DNA from: Rhizobium leguminosarum | GTDB taxonomy: Bacteria; Pseudomonadota; Alphaproteobacteria; Rhizobiales; Rhizobiaceae | Length of the DNA: 64,000 nucleotides | Assembly: GCF_004123835.1 (NCBI RefSeq) | Contig: NZ_MZMU01000012.1 | Span: 186,001 to 250,000, forward strand | Reading direction: 5' to 3' | Part shown: in pieces, positions 55,945-64,000 of the stretch | Numbering within the stretch: the first letter of the stretch is position 1 | How the letters are laid out: each line of letters begins with the position of its first letter | Translations under genes and position numbers: made by a program | Notes under the pieces: model-generated | Told to the model about the DNA's origin: nothing | Database searches by the model: none | What the model saw: the letters and a program-made list of their open reading frames with translations, nothing else

Positions 55945-55970
55945 AAAAAAGACGCCGCTTCCGTGGCGCC
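55945..55970 (-). terminator. terminator of the minus-strand ABC operon
   Basis: On the minus strand GGCGCCAC / GCGGCGTC pairs over a 4-base loop (one mismatch, one wobble) and is followed by TTTTTT, right behind the stop of the ATPase gene. Confidence 0.75.
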
Positions 55971-55971
55971 T

Positions 55972-57033
55972 TCAGTCGCGGATGATCAGCAGGTCGGCTG
56001 CCATGAAGCGCAGCGTCACCGTTTCGCCGGCCTGCGGCGGGGTGGTGCCCGGGCTGTTGAACATGTCGAAGGAGATGACGTTGCCACCGACATTCATGCG
56101 GGTGCGGATGACCGACCCCAGGAAGTGGGCCGAAACGACCTGGCCGGTCAGCGCCGTGTCGCTCTTGACGGTGTCGGAGAGCGAGCCGGCTTCCGGACGC
56201 AGGGCCAGCGAGATGGTTTCTCCGGCCTTGTGAGCTGCTACCGACTGCTTCAGCGTTATGCCCTGATCTCCGATCTGGATGCGGTTGGCGTCGGGATCGA
56301 CGACCGTGGCTTCGATGAGGTTCAGCGTGCCGACGAAGGAGGCGACGAAGCGCGTCGCCGGCGTGTTGTAGATCTCGAAGGGCGAACCGATCTGATCGGC
56401 CTTGCCTGCATTCATGACGACGATGCGGTCGGAGATCGACAGGGCCTCTTCCTGATCATGGGTGACGAAGACCGTGGTGATGCCGAGCTGCTGCTGGATC
56501 TGGCGGATTTCCTCGCGCAGCGATACGCGGATCTTGGCGTCGAGTGCGGAGAGTGGCTCGTCGAGCAGCAGCACCTGCGGCTTGACGGCAAGCGCGCGGG
56601 CAAGGGCGACACGCTGCTGCTGGCCGCCCGATAGTTGATAGGGGAAGCGGTCGGCCAGATGATCGAGCTTGATCAGGCCGAGCATTTCCTTGACGCGGGC
56701 GTCGATCTCAGGCTTCGGCGCGCCTGCCACCTTGAGACCGAAGGCGACATTGTCGTGTACCGTCATGTTGGGGAAGAGCGCGTAGGCCTGGAACACCATG
56801 CCGATATTGCGCTGGTTCGGCTTCAGCGCGCTTTGGTCCTTGCCGTTGATGGTCAGCGTGCCACCGGTCGGCGTTTCGAAGCCGGCGATCATGCGCAGAA
56901 CGGTCGTCTTGCCGCAGCCCGACGGGCCGAGGAAGGAGACGAACTCACCCTTTTCGATCGTCATGTTGAAGTTCTTGACGACCTGCACCGGGCCGAAGGA
57001 TTTCTGAATGTTGGTCAGTGTGAGAAAGGACAT
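55972..57033 (-). CDS. ABC transporter ATP-binding protein (FbpC/PotA-type)
   Basis: A 353-residue ATPase. Walker [19 protein letters not shown] near 35, Q-loop MVFQAYALFPN, signature [15 protein letters not shown] near 137, Walker [12 protein letters not shown], switch VTHDQEEAL. A C-terminal TOBE domain with SLALRPEAGSL follows. It is the last gene of the operon binding protein - permease - permease - ATPase on the minus strand, 12 bases after the permease gene. The group serves iron, polyamine or organic-acid importers; no substrate is shown here. Confidence 0.93.
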   Translation of the reverse strand: MSFLTLTNIQKSFGPVQVVKNFNMTIEKGEFVSFLGPSGCGKTTVLRMIAGFETPTGGTLTINGKDQSALKPNQRNIGMVFQAYALFPNMTVHDNVAFGLKVAGAPKPEIDARVKEMLGLIKLDHLADRFPYQLSGGQQQRVALARALAVKPQVLLLDEPLSALDAKIRVSLREEIRQIQQQLGITTVFVTHDQEEALSISDRIVVMNAGKADQIGSPFEIYNTPATRFVASFVGTLNLIEATVVDPDANRIQIGDQGITLKQSVAAHKAGETISLALRPEAGSLSDTVKSDTALTGQVVSAHFLGSVIRTRMNVGGNVISFDMFNSPGTTPPQAGETVTLRFMAADLLIIRD

Positions 57034-57045
57034 GAACCAGATACC

Positions 57046-57834
57046 TTAAGCCTTTGCCGGGCGGGCTTTGCCGACGCGGGAAACGAGGTTGAGCAGGCCC
57101 ATGCTGAGCCAGGTGATCGAGAAGGCGATGACGGCAAGCGCCGAAGGCTCATAGGCCTTGTTGGCGCCGACGAGCTGCAGGTAGGGACCGAAGGCCGGAC
57201 GGTTCAGAAGTGCGGCAAAGGTGAATTCGCCCATGACGATCGCGAGCGTGATAAAGGCGCCTGAGAGCACGCCGCTCATGACGTTCGGGAAAATGCACTT
57301 GAACATGATGGTCGTCCAGCTGGCGCCGAGACTTTCGGCCGCCTCCGTCAGGGTGCGGACGTCGATGGCGCGCATGGCGGTATCGACGGCGCGATACATG
57401 TAGGGCAGGGACAGGGTGATATAGGAGAAGACCAGCAGGATGTTGGTGCCAGTCGTTGAACCCGTCAGCGGCAGGTAGGACGACGAATTGTACATCCTGA
57501 GGTAACCGAAGACGATGACGATTGCGGGAATCACAAGCGGCAGCAGCGTGATGAATTCGACGACGGGACGCATCTGCGGCAGGCGCAGCCGCACCCAATA
57601 GGCCGTTGGCACGACGAGCAGCATGCCGAAGACGATGGTGAGTAACGCCATCAGCATGGAATAGCCGAAGGTCTCGCGGAACTGAGCGTCCGAAAAGACC
57701 GATTGGTAGGCGTCGAGGCTGTATTCGCCGCGGCGCATGCGCAGCGAAAACTCGATGGTGCCGATCAGCGGGATGATAAAGTAGGACGCGCCGAGAACGA
57801 TGGCGATCCAGGCTCCGAGACGTTGAGCTTTCAT
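57046..57834 (-). CDS. ABC transporter permease (second of pair)
   Basis: A 262-residue permease with about six helices (GAWIAIVLGASYFIIPLIGTIEFSL at the front). The EAA loop is EAAESLGASWTTIMFKCIFPNVMSGV near residue 175. The start at 57834 (MKAQRLGAW) overlaps the stop of the previous permease gene by 4 bases (ATGA), which fixes the start. The overlap indicates coupled translation of the two membrane subunits. Confidence 0.92.
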   Translation of the reverse strand: MKAQRLGAWIAIVLGASYFIIPLIGTIEFSLRMRRGEYSLDAYQSVFSDAQFRETFGYSMLMALLTIVFGMLLVVPTAYWVRLRLPQMRPVVEFITLLPLVIPAIVIVFGYLRMYNSSSYLPLTGSTTGTNILLVFSYITLSLPYMYRAVDTAMRAIDVRTLTEAAESLGASWTTIMFKCIFPNVMSGVLSGAFITLAIVMGEFTFAALLNRPAFGPYLQLVGANKAYEPSALAVIAFSITWLSMGLLNLVSRVGKARPAKA

Positions 57835-58724
57835 TTCTGCCACCGTTCGGCGCGCATGCGCAGCAGGAGGTAAAGGACGTTGGAGACGCCGGTTATCACG
57901 ATCATGCCGAGCGCGATGGCGTAACCGAGGTTGGCATTGTGCAGAACGTCGCCGCGGATCTGCGCATAAAGCAGGATCGGCACGATGTTTAGCGAGCTGC
58001 CGGTCAGCGCAAAGGCTGTGGCGATGGCGCCGAAGGCATTGGCGAAGAGCAGCAGCGTCGTGCCGAGCAGGCTCGGCCAGAGGATCGGCAGCGCGACCAT
58101 CGTCCAGTATTGACGGTTGGTGGCGCCGAGGATCTGCGATGCTTCGCGCCATTCCTTCTTCATGCCGTCGAGGGCCGGCGTCAGGATCAGCACCATCAGC
58201 GGAATCTGGAAATACATGTAGGTGATGGTGAGGCCGAAGAAGGACAGCAGGTTGAAGCCGGTGCCGTAGAGATTGAAGCCGAACCATTCGCGCAGGAAGA
58301 TCGTCACAAGGCCGGTGCGGCCGAGCGTTGCGAGGAAGGCGAAGGCGAGCGGCACGCCGGCGAAATTCGAGGCGACGCCGGAGAAGGTCAGCAGTGTCGA
58401 GCGCACGGAGGCGGGCAGGCCGCCGAGCACAACGGCCCAGGCAAGGAAAAAGCCGATCAACGCGCCGCCGAGGGCGGAGGCGACCGAGACGCGGATACTG
58501 ATCCAGTAAGCGCTCATGATCGATGGCGTAAAAAGATCGCCGATATTCTTCAGCGTGAAATCGCCCTCGGGCGTCAGGAACGCGCCCACCACGAGATAAA
58601 GCGTGGGGATGATCAGGAATAGCAGGGAGAAAATAATGAAGGGTGCGATGCCCAGCCAGTCGATCATGCGGTCTTTGTTGATCAAGGGGGCACTGCTCGC
58701 CATCGGCGTTGAAACGGTGCTCAT
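57831..58724 (-). CDS. ABC transporter permease (first of pair)
   Basis: About 297 residues with some six helices (WLGIAPFIIFSLLFLIIPTLYLVVGAFL near 25). The EAA loop is REASQILGATNRQYWTMVALPILWPSL near 205, in the weaker form common in this group. AGGATGAG precedes the ATG at 58724, while the ATG four codons upstream has no site. The binding-protein gene lies upstream, separated by a GC-rich hairpin. It is translated together with the next permease. Confidence 0.9.
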   Translation of the reverse strand: MSTVSTPMASSAPLINKDRMIDWLGIAPFIIFSLLFLIIPTLYLVVGAFLTPEGDFTLKNIGDLFTPSIMSAYWISIRVSVASALGGALIGFFLAWAVVLGGLPASVRSTLLTFSGVASNFAGVPLAFAFLATLGRTGLVTIFLREWFGFNLYGTGFNLLSFFGLTITYMYFQIPLMVLILTPALDGMKKEWREASQILGATNRQYWTMVALPILWPSLLGTTLLLFANAFGAIATAFALTGSSLNIVPILLYAQIRGDVLHNANLGYAIALGMIVITGVSNVLYLLLRMRAERWQK

Positions 58725-58759
58725 GGAAAAGCTCATCCTGGGGCGTCGGAGTGAGAAAA

Positions 58760-58783
58760 CCTCCCCGCCTTGCGGCGGGGAGG
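58760..58783 (-). terminator. stem-loop between binding-protein and permease genes
   Basis: A perfect 10-base stem CCTCCCCGCC / GGCGGGGAGG with a 4-base loop begins 13 bases after the binding-protein stop. There is no T-run, so it is more likely an attenuator or RNA-stabilising hairpin than a full terminator. Confidence 0.75.
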
Positions 58784-58795
58784 CAGGATCAAATT

Positions 58796-59899
58796 TTACT
58801 GAACGTTGGCGCCGACGACGGAATCCCAGTTCTTGGTGATGGTTTCCTTGCCAGCGGCCTGCTCTTCCAGCGTCGGGAAGACAGCCTTTTCATAGGCTGC
58901 TGCCGGCGGCAGCTTGTCGAGCAGTTCCTTCGGGATCTTGTTGTTCTTGGCAAGATCGTTGAAGCGGATCGGGTGGCAATAGCCCTTCAGCCAGCCGAGC
59001 TGACCTTCGTCGGAATAGAGGTATTCCATCCAGAGCTTGGCAGCGTTCGGGTGCGGAGCGAAGGCGGAAATCGCCTGAACGTAGACGCCGGCAACGACGC
59101 CGGTCTTCGGAACGACGACCTCGAACGGAGGATTGCCCTTCAGGCCTTCGCCCCACGAGAGGGCGTTGTAGTCCCAGGCGATGACGATCGGCGTGGAGCC
59201 CTGCGCGAAGGGAGCAGCCTTGCCGACGACCGGCACGAAATTGCCGCTCTTGTTCAGTTCGGCGAAGAACTTCAAGCCCTCTTCGCCTGCCTTGGCCGCG
59301 TCGCCGCCGGATGCGGAAAGACCAGCGGCATAAACGCCCTGGACAGCCTGGTTGGCGCTGCGCGGATCGCCTGCGAGGGCGACGCTGTTTGCATAGTCGC
59401 TCTTCTTCAGGTCGGCCCAGTCAGTCGGCGATTCCTTGACGAGATCCTTGTTCACCAGGAGCGCGAGAACGCCGTAATAGTCGCCGTACCAGTAGCCTTC
59501 AGCATCCTTGGCGCTGTCAGGTATGGAATCCCAGGTGGAGACCTTATAAGGCTGGATCAGGCCATCTTTCTTGGCAGACGGGCCGAAAGAGAGGCCGACG
59601 TCGATGACGTCAGGAGCCTGCGGGCCGGTGTTGCCCTTGTTGGCCTTGATCGCTTCGATTTCGTCGCCCGAACTTGCATCCGGGTTCAATTCGTTGACCT
59701 CGATGCCGTATTTGGCCTTGAAGCCGGCAATGACGTCGCCATAGCCGCACCAGCTGTGCGGAAGAGCGATCGTCGTCAGGCTTCCTTCTTTTTTGGCGGC
59801 GGCGATAAGTTCAGCGCTCGGCTCGGCGGCGGCAATCGCGGTCGAGGCCACGATCATCGCAGTAGAAAGCGACAGAAGTCGAGAAATGTTAGAGATCAC
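58796..59899 (-). CDS. ABC transporter substrate-binding protein (family 1/6, iron- or phosphonate-type fold)
   Basis: A 367-residue periplasmic binding protein with a signal peptide (RLLSLSTAMIVASTAIAAAE near 6-26). The mature part opens with SAELIAAAKKEGSLTTIALPHSWCGYGDVIAGFKAKYGIEV, as in AfuA/FbpA and 2-aminoethylphosphonate-type receptors, and continues with PDVIDVGLSFGPSAKKDGLIQPY and GYWYGDYYGVLALLVNKDLV. The tyrosine pair of true iron binders is not obvious, so an organic ligand is likely. It is the first gene of the operon; an RpiR regulator lies upstream on the same strand. Confidence 0.9.
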   Translation of the reverse strand: MISNISRLLSLSTAMIVASTAIAAAEPSAELIAAAKKEGSLTTIALPHSWCGYGDVIAGFKAKYGIEVNELNPDASSGDEIEAIKANKGNTGPQAPDVIDVGLSFGPSAKKDGLIQPYKVSTWDSIPDSAKDAEGYWYGDYYGVLALLVNKDLVKESPTDWADLKKSDYANSVALAGDPRSANQAVQGVYAAGLSASGGDAAKAGEEGLKFFAELNKSGNFVPVVGKAAPFAQGSTPIVIAWDYNALSWGEGLKGNPPFEVVVPKTGVVAGVYVQAISAFAPHPNAAKLWMEYLYSDEGQLGWLKGYCHPIRFNDLAKNNKIPKELLDKLPPAAAYEKAVFPTLEEQAAGKETITKNWDSVVGANVQ

Positions 59900-60090
59900 T
59901 GTTGTTCTCCTTCGGGTTTTCAGTGTCTGGCGATGCTGTTAATGAGATTACATGAAGCTTGTGTGACGGTTCGATGACGTTAATTCTGCTGTGAATAGCG
60001 GGGGTTGCGACAAATGTTTTATTTGCGACAACGCCGTCTGTTTCCGCGAAAAATCCGCCCTTGTTTTTCTTCTGTTTTAGTCTTGTCCTC

Positions 60091-60963
60091 CTAACCCGGT
60101 TTACGGAAAAGCCTGGTCTGCTCGAACAGGCCTTCCAGTGTCTTCATGCGCTCTTTCGTCTCGTCCCAGGTCGAATTCTGAACGGCCTCGATCAGCGCTT
60201 CGACGATGAAAAGGGTGACGACGGAGGAATCCCAGGCCGACGGCGCCTCGATCCGGACGCGGAAGGCATGCCTGGCGAGTTTGGCGGCCGGCGAACCCCA
60301 CTGGTCGGTGAAGACGATGATTTCGGCGCCGCGTTTGCGGGCGGCGGTGGCGAGGCTCACCATCTCCTGCTCGTAGCGGCGGATGTCGAAGATGATCAGG
60401 ATGTCGCCGGCATTCATGTTGAGGACATATTGCGGCCAGCTGCTGGAATTCGACGATAGCAGCGTCGTTGCCGGCCGGATCACCTGCATATGGGTGAAGA
60501 AATACTCGGCAAGCGCGCCGGTGATGCGGCCGCCGACGAAATAAAGGCCGCGCTTGCGGTCGGAGAGCAACGCGGCGACGCTGTCGAACGTCGGGGTGTC
60601 GAGATCGGTCAGCGTCTGGCGCAGATTGCCCATGATCGCATCGGCGAAACGGTTGAGAATATGGGTGCCTGGTGCGTTCTGCGCCCAGCGATCGTGCTTG
60701 GCGATCGGGTTCGAGATCGTCGCCTCGACTTCCTGATGCAGATGCGCCTGAAAGTCCGGATAACCCTTGAAGCCGAGCTTCTGCACCATGCGCACGACGG
60801 TCGGTGTCGAGACGCCGGCGTTTTCGGCGATCGTGGTGATGCTGCCGAGGCCGGAGACCGGATAGTTGTCGAGCAGGCTTTCGGCCAACTGCTTCTCGGC
60901 ACGCGTCAACACCCCCAAATGCGAGTGTATGACGTCCGAAACCGTCTTCGACGCAACTGTCAC
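60091..60963 (-). CDS. RpiR-family transcriptional regulator (HTH + SIS)
   Basis: About 290 residues. The N-terminal HTH_6 domain is LTRAEKQLAESLLDNYPVSGLGSITTIAENAGVSTPTVVRMVQKLGFKGYPDFQAHLHQEV, and the C-terminal SIS sugar-phosphate-binding domain includes RGLYFVGGRITGALAEYFFTHM and ILIIFDIRRYEQEMVSLATAARKRGAEIIVFTDQ. I use a GTG at 60963 with GGGAG upstream. It is divergent from the N-formylglutamate amidohydrolase gene and lies upstream of the third ABC operon on the same strand, so it may control one or both. RpiR regulators near amino-acid or polyamine genes are not rare. Confidence 0.87.
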   Translation of the reverse strand: MTVASKTVSDVIHSHLGVLTRAEKQLAESLLDNYPVSGLGSITTIAENAGVSTPTVVRMVQKLGFKGYPDFQAHLHQEVEATISNPIAKHDRWAQNAPGTHILNRFADAIMGNLRQTLTDLDTPTFDSVAALLSDRKRGLYFVGGRITGALAEYFFTHMQVIRPATTLLSSNSSSWPQYVLNMNAGDILIIFDIRRYEQEMVSLATAARKRGAEIIVFTDQWGSPAAKLARHAFRVRIEAPSAWDSSVVTLFIVEALIEAVQNSTWDETKERMKTLEGLFEQTRLFRKPG

Positions 60964-61133
60964 TGAATTATGCTCCCCGGGATGGTCTGGCGCCACTTTC
61001 CCACCCAAAGTTAACAACGCTGTCACAATCCATGTCAACTACTGTCATGAAAAGAAATTTTCAGTCCACGCTTGACACCGGTCGAAACCTGAAGAATTCT
61101 TTTCTTCATCAAGGAATTGTTAAGGGATAAGGA

Positions 61134-61913
61134 GTGGCGCCTTTGGTGCTGGCCCGGCCGAAAATCCTCAGCGAAGCGGACGGCGACTGCGTCGGGATCG
61201 AACGCATCCACGGCCGGAGCCCGGTGCTTCTTATCTGCGAGCACGCTTCGAATACGCTTCCAGCCGTTTTCGGTGATCTCGGCCTGCCCGGCGAAGCGCT
61301 CTCCAGTCACATTGCCTGGGACCCGGGCGCTCTCGCGGTCGCCCGCGGCATATCGGCAGCGCTCGACGCGACGCTCGTTTACCAGCGGTTCTCCCGACTT
61401 ATCTACGACTGCAACCGGCCGCCCAGTTCACCCGGCGCCATGCCGGAGACCAGCGAGATCCACGCCATTCCCGGCAACAAGGATTTGAGCCCCGAAGAAC
61501 GGCTTGCGCGCACCGACGCGCTTTACGTGCCTTTCCATGACGCCATTCGCGGGCTGATCCGCGATCGTCGGGCGAGGGGGCAGGACAGCATCATCGTGAC
61601 GATGCACAGCTTCACGCCGGTCTATCACGGCCGCGAACGCGCCGTCGAACTCGGCATATTGCACGATGAGGACAGCCGGCTTGCCGACCGTATGCTGGAG
61701 GCTGCGGCCGAGGCGCCGCTTTACAGGACGGAACGAAACGCGCCTTACGGGCCCGAGGACGGCGTGACCCACACGCTGATCCTGCACGGGCTTTCGAACG
61801 GCTTGCGCAATGTGATGATCGAGGTCCGCAATGACCTCATCGCAGACGATATCGGCCAAGGGGTCATGGCCGATTATCTGGCAGGACTTCTCCAGCAAAA
61901 CCTGGAAGCCTGA
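61134..61913 (+). CDS. N-formylglutamate amidohydrolase family protein
   Basis: A 259-residue zinc-dependent hydrolase of the N-formylglutamate amidohydrolase family (HutG type II). Visible parts: PVLLICEHASNTLPAVFGDLGL near 30, then HIAWDPGALAVARGISAALDA, RFSRLIYDCNRPPSSPGAMPE, TMHSFTPVYHGRERAVELGILHDED and MIEVRNDLIADD. In histidine breakdown the enzyme frees glutamate from N-formylglutamate. No other hut genes are here; permease and glutamine-synthetase-family genes follow, so another formyl- or glutamyl-compound is possible. The start is a GTG at 61134 with AAGGG before it. Confidence 0.87.
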   Translation: MAPLVLARPKILSEADGDCVGIERIHGRSPVLLICEHASNTLPAVFGDLGLPGEALSSHIAWDPGALAVARGISAALDATLVYQRFSRLIYDCNRPPSSPGAMPETSEIHAIPGNKDLSPEERLARTDALYVPFHDAIRGLIRDRRARGQDSIIVTMHSFTPVYHGRERAVELGILHDEDSRLADRMLEAAAEAPLYRTERNAPYGPEDGVTHTLILHGLSNGLRNVMIEVRNDLIADDIGQGVMADYLAGLLQQNLEA

Positions 61914-62032
61914 CACAAAAAGAAGACCCGAGGGAGCAGTCTAACTGCGAACGTCCGTATGGCGAAAACGCCGCGGGCAATTGGCACAGAACCGGCCGCA
62001 ATCCCGCGGCCGCTCGTGAACAGGGGGAAGTC

Positions 62033-63589
62033 ATGTCGGACTATACCGAACTGGACAAGAAACAGGATGTGCACATCCTGCATTCCATGGGTTATGCCCA
62101 GGAACTCGAACGGCGCATGAGCTCGTTCTCGAACTTCGCCGTATCATTCTCCATCATCTGCATCCTCTCCGGCGGCATCAATTCGCTGGCGCAGGCGACC
62201 TCCGGTGCCGGCGGCGCCGCCATCGGCATCGGCTGGCCGCTCGGCTGCTTCATCTCGCTGGTCTTCGCCATCGCGATGGCGCAGATTAGCTCCGCCTATC
62301 CGACGGCCGGCGGCCTCTATCACTGGGGCTCGATCCTCGGCAACCGCTTCACCGGCTGGCTGACCGCCTGGTTCAACTTGCTCGGTCTGGTGACCGTGCT
62401 TGGCGCCATTAATGTCGGCACCTACTATTTCTTCATGGGTTCGTTCGGCACCACCTATCTCGGGCTGACGGATACGACCGTGGTGCGCATCGTCTTCCTC
62501 GTGATTATCACTGGCGCGCAGGCGCTCGTGAACCACATGGGCATCGGACTGACGGCGAAGCTGACCGATTTCTCGGGCTATCTCATCTTCGCGACGTCGA
62601 TCGCGCTGGCGGCCGTCTGCCTCATCGCAGCTCCCTCCTACGAGATTGGCCGCCTCTTCACCTTCGCCAACTATTCCGGCGAAGTCGGCGGCAATGTCTG
62701 GCCCTCCACCTCAGGTGCCTGGGTCTTCCTTCTCGGCCTGCTGCTGCCGATCTACACCATCACCGGCTATGATGCCTCGGCGCACACATCGGAAGAGACA
62801 GTCAAGGCTGCCGAATCGGTCCCGCGTGGCATGGTCGCGTCGGTGCTCTGGTCGGCGCTTTTCGGCTACATCATGCTGTGCGCCTTCGTTCTGATGCTGC
62901 CGAACATGGACGATGCGGCAAAGCAGGGCTGGAACGTATTCTTCTGGGCGATGGACAGCCAGGTGAACCCGATCGTCAAGGATATTCTCTATCTAGCGAT
63001 CCTGGTCAGCCAGTGGCTGTGCGGCCTTGCGACCGTCACCTCGGTCTCGCGCATGATCTTCGCCTTCTCGCGTGACGGCGGTCTGCCGGCATCGAAGGCC
63101 CTGTCGAAGGTCAGCCCGCAGTACCGCACGCCGGTGGCTGCGATCTGGACCGGCTCGATCCTGTCGGTTCTGTTCGTCTGGGGTTCCTCGCTCGTTTCGA
63201 TCGGTGCCACGCCGGTCTACACGATCGTCGTCTCGTGCACGGTCATCTTCCTGTTCTTCTCCTTCGCGATCCCGATCACGCTCGGCCTGTTCGCCTGGGG
63301 CACGTCGAAGTGGGACAAGATGGGGCCGTGGAACCTCGGCGAAGGCGTCTTCAAGCTCTTTGCCGTGCTGACCGTCATCGCGATGATCCTGATCTTTATC
63401 CTCGGCATTCAGCCGCCGAACGAATGGGCGCTCTACATCACCGTCGGTTTCCTGGTGCTGACGGCAATCGTCTGGTTCGGCTTCGAAAGCCGCCGCTTCA
63501 AGGGGCCGCCGATCGGTGCCGAAGTGGCAAAGCGCCAGGCCGAGATCGCGGCCGCGGAAGCAGCCGTCGGTGAAAGCGGCGAAAACTAA
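62033..63589 (+). CDS. APC-family amino acid/amine permease
   Basis: A 518-residue inner-membrane permease of the APC superfamily with about twelve helices. The opening VHILHSMGYAQELERRMSSFSNFAVSFSIICILSGGINSL, then GWPLGCFISLVFAIAMAQISSAYPTAGGLYHWGSILGNRF, is the pattern of GABA/choline-type and eukaryote-like amino-acid permeases. The motif YDASAHTSEETVKAAESVPRGM near 240 is typical too. It lies 119 bases behind the N-formylglutamate amidohydrolase gene and 147 bases before a glutamine-synthetase-family gene, so it probably imports an amine or amino acid for that route. Confidence 0.9.
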   Translation: MSDYTELDKKQDVHILHSMGYAQELERRMSSFSNFAVSFSIICILSGGINSLAQATSGAGGAAIGIGWPLGCFISLVFAIAMAQISSAYPTAGGLYHWGSILGNRFTGWLTAWFNLLGLVTVLGAINVGTYYFFMGSFGTTYLGLTDTTVVRIVFLVIITGAQALVNHMGIGLTAKLTDFSGYLIFATSIALAAVCLIAAPSYEIGRLFTFANYSGEVGGNVWPSTSGAWVFLLGLLLPIYTITGYDASAHTSEETVKAAESVPRGMVASVLWSALFGYIMLCAFVLMLPNMDDAAKQGWNVFFWAMDSQVNPIVKDILYLAILVSQWLCGLATVTSVSRMIFAFSRDGGLPASKALSKVSPQYRTPVAAIWTGSILSVLFVWGSSLVSIGATPVYTIVVSCTVIFLFFSFAIPITLGLFAWGTSKWDKMGPWNLGEGVFKLFAVLTVIAMILIFILGIQPPNEWALYITVGFLVLTAIVWFGFESRRFKGPPIGAEVAKRQAEIAAAEAAVGESGEN

Positions 63590-63736
63590 GCATCGAGGCT
63601 TCCCTCTCAAATGGCGGGGCCGCATGCTGCGGCCCCATCACCGGTTCAACGAAAAGGCATCGGGCCGCAAAGTGCGGCCGAGCGCATGCGATTTCGTTGC
63701 CCCGATTTTCTCAATCGCAATTCAGGCGGATCAATC

Positions 63737-64000
63737 ATGAGCAGCAGCTACACAATCGACGATCTCAGGAAGGATGTTGCCGAAGGGCGCATCGATACGG
63801 TTCTGGCCTGCCAGGTGGATATGCAGGGCCGGCTCATGGGCAAGCGTTTTCAGGCGGAATATTTCGTCGAGAGCGCCTGGAAGGAAACGCACAGCTGCAA
63901 CTACCTGATCGCCACCGACATGGAGATGGAGACCGTCTCAGGCTACAAGGCGACGAGCTGGGAGAAGGGTTATGGCGACTACACGATGAAGCCGGATCTT
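63737..64000 (+). CDS. glutamine synthetase-family protein, 5' part (cut by window end)
   Basis: 88 codons are visible from the ATG at 63737 (MSSSYTIDDLRKDVAEGRID). QVDMQGRLMGKRFQAEYFVE and CNYLIATDMEMETVSGYKATSWEKGYGDYTMKPDL match the start of the GlnT/PuuA-like class, where D-M-Q-G-R and the S-W-E-x-G-Y-G-D motif stand before the catalytic core. Members ligate glutamate to amines, as in gamma-glutamyl-putrescine formation. With the permease and the hydrolase before it, an amine-use route by glutamylation is likely. The ATP-site motifs lie outside the window. Confidence 0.85.
   Translation, partial: MSSSYTIDDLRKDVAEGRIDTVLACQVDMQGRLMGKRFQAEYFVESAWKETHSCNYLIATDMEMETVSGYKATSWEKGYGDYTMKPDL

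Noticed and set aside
9777-63736. Search for CRISPR arrays, insertion sequences, phage genes and rRNA
   Set aside because: I saw no regularly spaced direct repeats, no transposase or integrase motif and no rRNA signature. The repeats present are paired inverted elements in gaps.

Overview
This window looks like chromosome of a Rhizobium close to R. leguminosarum / R. etli. The evidence is high GC with strong G/C third positions, a CinI synthase with its small partner CinS, a RpoD of the alphaproteobacterial type, and many copies of intergenic inverted repeats that I recognise as rhizobial. I see no insertion sequence, phage, CRISPR array or rRNA operon. There is one tRNA gene, tRNA-Ile2 with anticodon CAU.

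Region 1 (1-9.8 kb) is housekeeping: the 3' part of dnaG, recQ overlapping it, a methyltransferase, the threonine catabolism pair kbl and tdh, a Gfa-type zinc protein, and rpoD with a clear terminator. Region 2 (10-23.5 kb) is a string of small conserved genes. It holds a GYD protein, two tandem DUF930 proteins built like TonB, an APH(3')-type aminoglycoside phosphotransferase, AraC and Crp regulators, DMT and MFS exporters, several DUF proteins, two paralogous secreted cysteine-pair proteins and a SIMPL-domain protein.

Region 3 (23.5-33.9 kb) is more accessory. It holds an acetyltransferase, a lipoprotein, an outer-membrane barrel protein, a trypsin-PAN gene broken by two frameshifts, the tRNA and a CheY-like regulator. 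The quorum-sensing locus cinR-cinI-cinS follows, then a GH38/DUF5054 glycosidase and small DUF proteins.

Region 4 (33.9-64 kb) is mainly nutrient uptake by three ABC systems. The first (34.9-40.7 kb) is of the polyamine/opine type, with a divergent GntR repressor and genes for a hydantoin-type racemase and a flavin reductase. The second (48.2-55.7 kb) is a sugar importer with an oxidoreductase, divergent from a BadF-type sugar kinase and a UTRA-type GntR regulator. The third (56.0-59.9 kb) lies beside an RpiR regulator and a run formed by N-formylglutamate amidohydrolase, an amino-acid permease and a glutamine-synthetase-family gene cut by the window end. Between the first two systems lie metH, an AGE-family sugar epimerase and a PemK/Phd toxin-antitoxin pair.

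I found no obviously new defence or mobile system. The most unusual points are: a dispersed repeat that supplies the end of the toxin gene; a 28-bp perfect palindrome in front of that operon; hairpin or repeat elements between the binding-protein and permease genes of all three ABC operons; a 20-bp palindrome in front of metH; and the tandem DUF930 pair.
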